From: JBMNTU01 sp050945895
GTDB taxonomy: Bacteria; Bacillota; Clostridia; Christensenellales; Christensenellaceae
Length of the DNA stretch: 11,034 nt
Assembly: GCA_050945895.1 (NCBI GenBank)
Contig: JBMNTU010000077.1
Coordinates: forward strand, 1-11,034
Direction: 5' to 3'
A model generated the notes under the pieces. It made no database searches and was not told the origin of the DNA. It was given only the letters and a program-made list of their open reading frames with translations. Positions 1-5,256 of this stretch are shown here, piece by piece (position 1 is the first letter of the stretch; each line of letters starts with the position of its first letter). Position numbers and translations under genes: made by a program.

Positions 1-1532
1 ACGGTCATACGCTTCATAACATCGCCGATATGCTCGACACTGTCAGTTGCAAGCACGGAATATTCACCCCATTCTCCGGCGCTTTTCTCCCCTGCCATTG
101 CAGCAATGTACACGCCTAAAAGAGCAGCATCATAGGCTTTTTTCCCTTGCGCCGCCAGTCCGGATATAACTCCCGTAAGCACGTCGCCGCTGCCTCCCTT
201 TGCCATGGCCGGGCTGCCCGCCGCTACCAGCGCTACCTTTCCAGATCCGTCCGCCACAATTGTTGTCGCCCCCTTTAGTACAAGCGTCACTTTATAGCGG
301 GCTGCAAATTCTTCCGCAAGCGTAAGGCTGTTGTTGAGCACATGTTCTGTTGTTACATCCAGCAATGATGCAAATTCCTTTGCATGCGGCGTTAAGATGA
401 CCTCCCCTGTTTTTTCCAGAAACACCTCCGGCCTCCCGGCCAGCGCGCTTATGGCGTCCGCATCCAAAATTTTAGTCAATTCGTGGTTTTTTACAATGTG
501 CTCGACGATATCGTGCGTGTCATTTGAAAGTGAAATACCTGGGCCAATTGCCAACGCCGTCTTTCCTTTGGCCGCACGATCAATGTCAAATATGCTGTTC
601 CTGGTAATAGAGCCCTCTTCATTTGCGAGTACTCTGCATGTTGCTTCGGGTACGCTGGTTTGCACAACGGCAACCACCTCGTCTATAGAAGCCAGCGTTA
701 CCAGCCCGGCACCTGCGCGCGCCGCGGCACGGGCCGAAAGCACGGCTGCCCCCGCCATTCCATAGCTCCCTGCCACCAAAAGCAGCCTGCCAAAATCTCC
801 CTTATGCGCGTCCATTTCCCTGCTGCCCAACCGCAGGTCGCCATCATCGCTTCTGTATGCACACACATCCGACTGTGTCAATGCCTGGCATCCGTCATCT
901 ACGCCAATTTTTACTGTTTCCAAAACGCCGGTATGCTTCCGCCCCGGAAAAAGAAAGTGACCGATTTTGGGATATTGGAACGTAACTGTTACATCCGCCA
1001 AAACCGCACCGCCCAAAAGGTGCCCCGTTGCCCCGTCGATTCCCGAAGGAATGTCTACCGACACCTTCAGGCCATTCATCTTGTTGATTTGGTCGATAAC
1101 GTCTTTATAAATCCCCGTCACATCCCGCGACAGCCCCGTACCAAATATGGCGTCAATAACCGCCGCTGGTTTTTCCTTGCAATAGGGAGTATATTCTGCA
1201 ATATCGCTTATTGAAACACAAACACCGGGCAGCTTTTCCAGCAGCGTAACATTGCTGCGCGCGTCCTGCGTCAGCCTTTCGGCGTCCCCCAAAACGAATA
1301 CGCATACGTCGTACCCCTTCGAAAGCAATATACGCGCCGCGGCAAAGCCGTCTCCTCCATTGTTACCCGTGCCGCAAAACACATGCACGATACACGGGGC
1401 GACACGGTCCATGACCGCATTTGCCACACCCATCGCCGCATTTTCCATTAGTAACAGCGATGGAATTTCCATCTCGCGAATCATGTAGCTGTCTACTTCA
1501 CTCATTTCTTTGGGGGTCAAAACTTTTTGCAT
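1..1532 (-). CDS. nnr: bifunctional NAD(P)H-hydrate epimerase / ADP-dependent dehydratase (partial, 3' end cut by window)
   Basis: Translated from the minus strand, this gives 510 codons and runs off the window. The N-terminal half (about 1-215) is a YjeF_N/NnrE epimerase, which interconverts R- and S-NAD(P)HX. It has CGTGNNGGDG at 53-62, the FGTGL loop after Asp127, and DIPSGIDG at 160-167. The C-terminal half (about 235-510) is a ribokinase-like NnrD dehydratase, which turns S-NAD(P)HX back into NAD(P)H using ADP or ATP. It has HKGDFGRLLLVAG at 243-255, LTPHAKEF at 380-387 and GGSGD at 446-450, where Asp450 is the expected catalytic base. The terminal YSVLATD element at 491-497 is present, so only a few residues should be missing. 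The ATG at 1532-1530 shares one base with the acpS stop (TAATG) and has a GAAAGG ribosome site at 1541-1546. It is the last gene seen in the recX-birA-P1-acpS-nnr operon. Family assignment is firm. Confidence 0.95.
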   Translation of the reverse strand, partial: MQKVLTPKEMSEVDSYMIREMEIPSLLLMENAAMGVANAVMDRVAPCIVHVFCGTGNNGGDGFAAARILLSKGYDVCVFVLGDAERLTQDARSNVTLLEKLPGVCVSISDIAEYTPYCKEKPAAVIDAIFGTGLSRDVTGIYKDVIDQINKMNGLKVSVDIPSGIDGATGHLLGGAVLADVTVTFQYPKIGHFLFPGRKHTGVLETVKIGVDDGCQALTQSDVCAYRSDDGDLRLGSREMDAHKGDFGRLLLVAGSYGMAGAAVLSARAAARAGAGLVTLASIDEVVAVVQTSVPEATCRVLANEEGSITRNSIFDIDRAAKGKTALAIGPGISLSNDTHDIVEHIVKNHELTKILDADAISALAGRPEVFLEKTGEVILTPHAKEFASLLDVTTEHVLNNSLTLAEEFAARYKVTLVLKGATTIVADGSGKVALVAAGSPAMAKGGSGDVLTGVISGLAAQGKKAYDAALLGVYIAAMAGEKSAGEWGEYSVLATDSVEHIGDVMKRMT

Positions 1533-1882
1533 TATATGTTCCTTTCCACAACCGCATATGCAACCGCATATGCCCCATCGTGCGAAATACTGATGTGAAA
1601 AACAAGGTCTTCGTGCCCTGCAACGTGCAGTGTTGGCTCTCCCGTATCTCCATGCAATATTTCGATATCTGTAAAAGAGATGCTTCCTATCCCTTTTTTC
1701 AGGCATTTCATGGCCGCTTCCTTGGCGCAAAAAATTCCCGCGGCCGTTTGCTCTCGCCTGCTTTTCGATAATATATAATCACATTCTTGCTGTGTGTAAA
1801 CCTTCTTCAAAAAGCGCGTATTTTCCATTGCGCGCTTGACCCTGTCTATTTCTACTATGTCTACCCCTGTTCCCACTATCAT
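1532..1882 (-). CDS. acpS: holo-[acyl-carrier-protein] synthase
   Basis: A 116-residue protein, the normal AcpS length. It transfers 4'-phosphopantetheine from CoA to the serine of apo-ACP, which starts fatty acid synthesis in the cytoplasm. The N-terminal GTGVDIVEIDRV (4-15) carries the Mg-binding Asp8. FCAKEAAMK (51-59) carries the second metal ligand Glu55, and SISHDGAYAVAYAVV (98-112) is the C-terminal family motif. The same frame stays open upstream as far as 2260, but that part is arginine/cysteine-rich out-of-frame translation of the preceding gene. The ATG at 1882-1880 overlaps the upstream stop by 4 nt (ATGA) and has a GAGGAA ribosome site at 1888-1893. This start also gives the usual MIVGTGVDIV beginning. 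The next gene, nnr, starts on its stop codon. The acpS-nnr pairing is common in Firmicutes. Confidence 0.96.
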   Translation of the reverse strand: MIVGTGVDIVEIDRVKRAMENTRFLKKVYTQQECDYILSKSRREQTAAGIFCAKEAAMKCLKKGIGSISFTDIEILHGDTGEPTLHVAGHEDLVFHISISHDGAYAVAYAVVERNI

Positions 1883-2799
1883 TTTTCTTCCTCGGCGGTA
1901 ACGGCATTTATGACCGCCCTGCGCGTAACCTCTATGGCAGCAACTGCAAGCTGGTCTATCTGTGCGATTTTTTCCCCATAGGAAAGTGCAAACGCCGTAT
2001 CTCCGTCCACCGAAAGATGCGCCGGCGAAATAGCATTTGCATAGCCGTCGTGCGCGACCTGCGCCAGCTTTGTCACTTCGTCTCGTGTAAGCTTTGCGTC
2101 CGTTGCAACAACACCGATCGTCGTATTGTTGAGCTTCATGCTTCCGGGCATATCGACCCCGTTTAGCAGTGCGCTGTATGTATCTACATAAGTACCGTTC
2201 TTGTGCGCCCCGGCAACAATATTTCCTCCGTCCCAAACATCGCCGAATGCGTTTACGCAAACAAGCGCACCCACAGTTGCACCGCCGGCAAGCGTAATGC
2301 TTGCCGTACCGACGCCTCCTTTTTGCGCATGCTCCATACCCATTATTTTGCCAACCGTTGCGCCCATTCCAACACCAATGTTTCCCTGGATAACATGTGT
2401 TTTTGCGTTAACACAGGCCGCATACCCCATTCCCGTATTTGGGCGGGCGTCGCTCCTTCCATACCCCAGGTCATAAATTACGGCCGCCGGTACAATCGGC
2501 ACATAGGTTTCGTCTGTTTTGATTCCCATACGCTGCTGCTCCAAAAAAAACATAACGCCGTCCGCAGCCGCCAGCCCAAAGGCGCTGCCCCCTGCAAGCA
2601 AAACTGCATTGGCGTGCTGCACGCTTTTTGCCTGCGCCATCAGCGCCGTTTCGCGCGTTCCCGGCGCACTGCCCCGCACGTCGCAGCCGCACACCGCACC
2701 ATTTGGGGCGATTACAACACTTACCCCCGTCATACCGATCGTATCCTGCGCATGCCCGACAAGCAAGCCTGCAACATCGGTGATTCGTCCATCATACAT
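1879..2799 (-). CDS. P1 family peptidase / DmpA-NylC-like amidohydrolase (N-terminal nucleophile, S58/P1)
   Basis: A 306-residue protein of the DmpA/NylC/BapA superfamily. Members are made as one chain that cuts itself into alpha and beta subunits, exposing an N-terminal Ser or Thr nucleophile. Known members are L-aminopeptidase/D-esterase, beta-peptidyl aminopeptidases and the nylon-oligomer hydrolase NylC. Family marks are the N-terminal ITDVAGLLVGHAQD (6-19), VRGSAPGTRE (41-50), LLAGGSAFGLAAADGV (67-82), the glycine-rich GNIGVGMGATVGK (139-151) and LNNTTIGVVATDA (223-235). By analogy, self-cleavage should fall between Asn225 and Thr226, giving chains of about 225 and 81 residues. No signal peptide is seen, so it is probably cytoplasmic. 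Its ATG overlaps the birA stop by 8 nt. The best ribosome site (GAGAGG, 2811-2816) is 11 nt away, so translation may depend on coupling. Its stop overlaps the acpS start. The true substrate is unknown; DmpA-like aminopeptidase, esterase or amidase activity are all possible. Confidence 0.93.
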   Translation of the reverse strand: MYDGRITDVAGLLVGHAQDTIGMTGVSVVIAPNGAVCGCDVRGSAPGTRETALMAQAKSVQHANAVLLAGGSAFGLAAADGVMFFLEQQRMGIKTDETYVPIVPAAVIYDLGYGRSDARPNTGMGYAACVNAKTHVIQGNIGVGMGATVGKIMGMEHAQKGGVGTASITLAGGATVGALVCVNAFGDVWDGGNIVAGAHKNGTYVDTYSALLNGVDMPGSMKLNNTTIGVVATDAKLTRDEVTKLAQVAHDGYANAISPAHLSVDGDTAFALSYGEKIAQIDQLAVAAIEVTRRAVINAVTAEEEK

Positions 2800-3760
2800 A
2801 GTCTGCCATTCCTCTCAAAGATACTTCCCCCGCATTAAACACCATTTCTTTTCCGTCTACATCCACTACAATCTGCCCATCGTCCAAAAACCCAGTGCAG
2901 TTGCCCTCGTATATTTGCTTTCCATATATCACTTTCAAATCCTTGCCTACAACAGCGCTTTTTTCGCGGTATTCGTCCATAATTTCTTCCATGCCGCCGT
3001 TTATATATTTTTGATAATAGCAAAACACTTGTTCGATCACTTCTGCGCACAACGCGCAGCGGTTTACTTTCCGGTCTTGGATCATACGCAAAGACGTTGC
3101 CTTTTCCAGGGCTTCTTCTTCAAATGCCCGCTGGTTTGCGTTGATGCCTATCCCGCATATAATATAATCGATCCGGTCCATGTCTCCGGTCATTTCCGTT
3201 AATATTCCGCACAGCTTCTGCGAACCATACACCACGTCGTTCGGCCATTTGATTTGTGTCTCTACGCCGCATATACTATAAATCGCGCGGGAAACGCCCA
3301 ACGCCGCGCAGAAGTTGATGGCCGGCGCCTCAAACGGCATAATGTCCGGCCGAAACACCATGCTAAGCATAACTGCTTCCTTCGGGTGAGAAACCCACTC
3401 GCGCCGAAGCCGCCCCTTGCCCTTTGTCTGATGTTCCGTTACAACGACGCTCTTTTCCTCCGCGCCTTTTTGCGCCCAATCCTTGGCCGCATCGTTTGTG
3501 GAGTCCACACTGTAGTGCCACCGAATTTCGTGGTTTCTCTCGTTTTGATACAACCGGATATATTCCGGCTTTAACAAATCCGGGATCCGCTTCAAATGAT
3601 ACCCTTTGTTTGTCTGCGCATCGATCAGGCACCCGTCTTCGCGCAGGGCGCAAATATGCTTCCAGACCGCCGCCCTTGTTATTTCCAGCCGGCTGCTCAA
3701 TTCTTCTCCGGAAATATATCCGCCTTCATCCATCAGCATTTTAATAATCGCCGTTTTCAT
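2792..3760 (-). CDS. birA: bifunctional biotin--[acetyl-CoA-carboxylase] ligase / biotin operon repressor
   Basis: A 322-residue group II BirA. It makes biotinyl-5'-AMP and attaches biotin to the carrier subunit of biotin-dependent carboxylases. With its N-terminal DNA-binding domain it can also repress biotin genes. A winged helix-turn-helix covers about 1-58 (ELSSRLEITRAAVWKHICAL at 20-39). The catalytic domain has STND (87-90), GKGRLRREW (114-122, the flexible biotin-binding loop, usually GRGRxGRxW), KWPND (171-175), KLCGILTE (182-189, with Lys182 as the expected active-site lysine) and GIGIN (203-207). A small SH3-like C-terminal domain covers about 270-322. The ATG lies 20 nt inside recX and has an AGGGTGA ribosome site at 3767-3773, 6 nt away. 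The gene ends 8 nt inside the P1 peptidase. No biotin synthesis or transport gene is in the window, so its operator targets must lie elsewhere. Confidence 0.96.
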   Translation of the reverse strand: MKTAIIKMLMDEGGYISGEELSSRLEITRAAVWKHICALREDGCLIDAQTNKGYHLKRIPDLLKPEYIRLYQNERNHEIRWHYSVDSTNDAAKDWAQKGAEEKSVVVTEHQTKGKGRLRREWVSHPKEAVMLSMVFRPDIMPFEAPAINFCAALGVSRAIYSICGVETQIKWPNDVVYGSQKLCGILTEMTGDMDRIDYIICGIGINANQRAFEEEALEKATSLRMIQDRKVNRCALCAEVIEQVFCYYQKYINGGMEEIMDEYREKSAVVGKDLKVIYGKQIYEGNCTGFLDDGQIVVDVDGKEMVFNAGEVSLRGMADYV

Positions 3761-4367
3761 TTTCTATCACCCTGTTATAAACACGCTTTATATCATCGTA
3801 CTCAAACCCTTTTGCCAAAAGCGCGCGGACAACCTTTTGGCGGCGCTTTTGAGGTTCGTCATTCCTTGTTTTATAGGCATATTTTTTCATCAAATCCAAA
3901 AGCGCTGTTTTTTCTCCTGCCATTGCTTCCAGCGTTTGTACAACAATTTCCTCCGCGATTCCCTTTTCCTTCAATTTTTGTTTGAGAACGCGCTTTCCAT
4001 ACCTGTTGCCATATTCCTCCACAAGCAGCGCCGCATACTGTTCGTCATCCACATATCCATATTCGGCAAGCTTTTCGATTGCAGCTTCTACAACTATCTC
4101 ATCCAGGCCTTTGTCATAAAGCTTTTTTTCTATTTCCATGCGGCTGCGCACTTTTGTTGCAACATACTTCAACGCAACAGAAAAAGCGTATTTTTCGCTG
4201 TCCTCCAGCCGAATCGCTTGCAATGTTTGCGTATCGACCTGCACACCCGGCTTCAGATTATTGTTTACTATTGTTTCGTGGAAGAGCGCGCAGGCAAACT
4301 GCCCGTCTATAAATATGTTGGATCGTTCCTTATTTTTTTCGCAGATTTTTACTGCCGTAATTTCCAT
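3741..4367 (-). CDS. recX: RecX-family regulator of RecA
   Basis: A 208-residue cytoplasmic protein that, in this family, binds RecA filaments and modulates recombination and the SOS response. A short N-terminal part (1-55) is followed by helical RecX repeats. Examples are ALKYVATKVRSRMEIEKKL (65-83), KLAEYGYVDDEQYAALLVEE (99-118) and GKRVLKQKLKEKGIAEEIV (124-142), with a last repeat at about 177-203. The composition is lysine- and glutamate-rich, as usual. The frame is open upstream to 4466 with no ribosome site. I place the start at ATG 4367-4365 because a perfect TATAAT (4379-4374) sits 6 nt upstream, which puts the expected +1 on this ATG. A further ATG at 4373-4371 would fall upstream of +1. 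It heads the five-gene operon and overlaps birA by 20 nt. recA is not in the window and no LexA-type box (CGAAC-N4-GTTCG) was seen. Confidence 0.9.
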   Translation of the reverse strand: MEITAVKICEKNKERSNIFIDGQFACALFHETIVNNNLKPGVQVDTQTLQAIRLEDSEKYAFSVALKYVATKVRSRMEIEKKLYDKGLDEIVVEAAIEKLAEYGYVDDEQYAALLVEEYGNRYGKRVLKQKLKEKGIAEEIVVQTLEAMAGEKTALLDLMKKYAYKTRNDEPQKRRQKVVRALLAKGFEYDDIKRVYNRVIENENGDY

Positions 4368-4373
4368 GCCCAT

Positions 4374-4402
4374 ATTATAGCTGAAATATGGACTATTTAA
4401 AA
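4374..4402 (-). promoter_or_regulatory. predicted sigma-A-type promoter of the recX operon (apparently leaderless)
   Basis: Read on the minus strand, a perfect TATAAT -10 lies at 4379-4374, with a weak -35 (TTTTAA, 3 of 6 matches) at 4402-4397 and a 17-nt spacer. The bases after the -10 are ATGGGC and then the recX ATG at 4367, so transcription would begin on or next to the start codon. No Shine-Dalgarno precedes that ATG. Confidence 0.65.
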
Positions 4403-4460
4403 GATTTTCACCGAAAAAAGTTTTTACAGAAAACAAACGCCTTACACAAAAATATCGGAT
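4403..4460. promoter_or_regulatory. A/T-rich spacer between divergent promoters
   Basis: The 58 nt between the two predicted -35 elements hold A-tracts, including CCGAAAAAAGTTTTTACAG at 4411-4429, which is nearly self-complementary around a central G. The stretch could act as a bent or UP-like segment serving one or both promoters, or as an operator. No known regulator box was recognised. Confidence 0.3.
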
Positions 4461-4489
4461 TTGCATTTCGTATGGTTATTGTGTACAAT
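4461..4489 (+). promoter_or_regulatory. predicted sigma-A-type promoter of the PG-binding protein gene (apparently leaderless)
   Basis: TTGCAT (-35, 4461-4466) and TACAAT (-10, 4484-4489) are separated by exactly 17 nt, a strong consensus match. Six bases (AGCCGC) then lead to the ATG at 4496, so the expected +1 is at or within a base of the start codon. No ribosome-binding site precedes it. Confidence 0.7.
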
Positions 4490-4495
4490 AGCCGC

Positions 4496-5248
4496 ATGAA
4501 AAAGTATGTTATTCTCTTGGTGTTTTTATTTATATTCGCTTTGCCGCTTTGTTCGACAGCAGCCGAAGACCGGAGCGAAGTAATCATGCAGGGCGACAGC
4601 GGGCAGGAAGTTCTTCTGCTGCAACAGCGCCTCAACGAGCTTGGATATCTGAACTACCGACCCACCGGAAAATTCAGCGATATGACGGTAACTGCGCTGA
4701 AAAAGTTCCAGACTGTCAACGGAATAGACCCGGACGGCCAGGCGGGCATCCGCACACAAAACAAACTATTTTCGGACAGTGCCCTCAAAAACCCGCTTAA
4801 CCCTGATGTAACAAAGGTTTCCGGCCCTGCATACAATGGCGATGTGGCTGAGAAGGGACTCCTTTCCTCCTGGGAAAATATCAGCCCATTGTTTCCTGAA
4901 GGTAGCACTGCAACAATTACAGACTATAATACCGGCACAACCTACAAGGTCCAACGTACAGGCGGCGTCAATTGCGCGCATGTCGTCACTGCCCAGGAAG
5001 CAGATTACGATTCCTACCTGTATACGTTTGGCGGCAGCTCGTCCTGGGAACACCGGCCGGTGCTAGCGGAAATAGGCGGGCAAACATATGCCGCTTCCAT
5101 GTTTGGCATGCCTACCGGCGGCGAAACAACCAATGCCAGCGGTATGAAGGGATATACGGTTTTGTACTTCAACAACAGCAAAACAGATGTTATGTCCATA
5201 GCGGACGAAGAACATATTATCGCCATCGCTGCCGCCGCACAAAATTAG
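4496..5248 (+). CDS. exported peptidoglycan-binding domain protein with uncharacterised C-terminal domain
   Basis: A 250-residue exported protein. MKKYVILLVFLFIFALPLCS (1-20) is a signal peptide, probably cut after the Ala-Ala at 22-23, and there is no lipobox. A PG_binding_1 domain follows at about 31-93 (GDSGQEVLLLQQRLNELGYL at 33-52, then FSDMTVTALKKFQ and the closing RTQNKLF), a three-helix fold that binds wall peptides. The C-terminal part (about 120-230) is not a named hydrolase that I know. It has VNCAHVVTAQEAD (158-170), SSSWEHRPVLAEIGGQTYAA (181-200) and ASMFGMPTGGE (200-210). It resembles, from memory, a domain found beside PG-binding repeats in Firmicutes with a W-x-x-RP-x and GMPxG pattern. 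It may be a wall-binding or hydrolytic module. The frame is open upstream to 4388, but the signal peptide and promoter position favour the ATG at 4496. The gene is convergent with the binding lipoprotein, 8 nt away. Confidence 0.85.
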   Translation: MKKYVILLVFLFIFALPLCSTAAEDRSEVIMQGDSGQEVLLLQQRLNELGYLNYRPTGKFSDMTVTALKKFQTVNGIDPDGQAGIRTQNKLFSDSALKNPLNPDVTKVSGPAYNGDVAEKGLLSSWENISPLFPEGSTATITDYNTGTTYKVQRTGGVNCAHVVTAQEADYDSYLYTFGGSSSWEHRPVLAEIGGQTYAASMFGMPTGGETTNASGMKGYTVLYFNNSKTDVMSIADEEHIIAIAAAAQN

Positions 5249-5256
5249 CAAACGCT

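Noticed and set aside
1883..2260. N-terminal extension of acpS in the same frame
   Set aside because: This is Arg/Cys-rich translation of the P1 peptidase gene in another frame. AcpS begins cleanly at 1882 with a ribosome site and normal length.
3606..4400. Plus-strand open frame of 264 codons opposite recX and birA
   Set aside because: It crosses two firmly identified minus-strand genes, is Phe/Cys/His-rich and has no ribosome site.
4368..4466. Longer N-termini for recX (minus) and for the PG-binding protein (plus, 4388-4495)
   Set aside because: The two extensions overlap each other across the promoter region and have no ribosome sites. The plus-strand one would bury the signal peptide.
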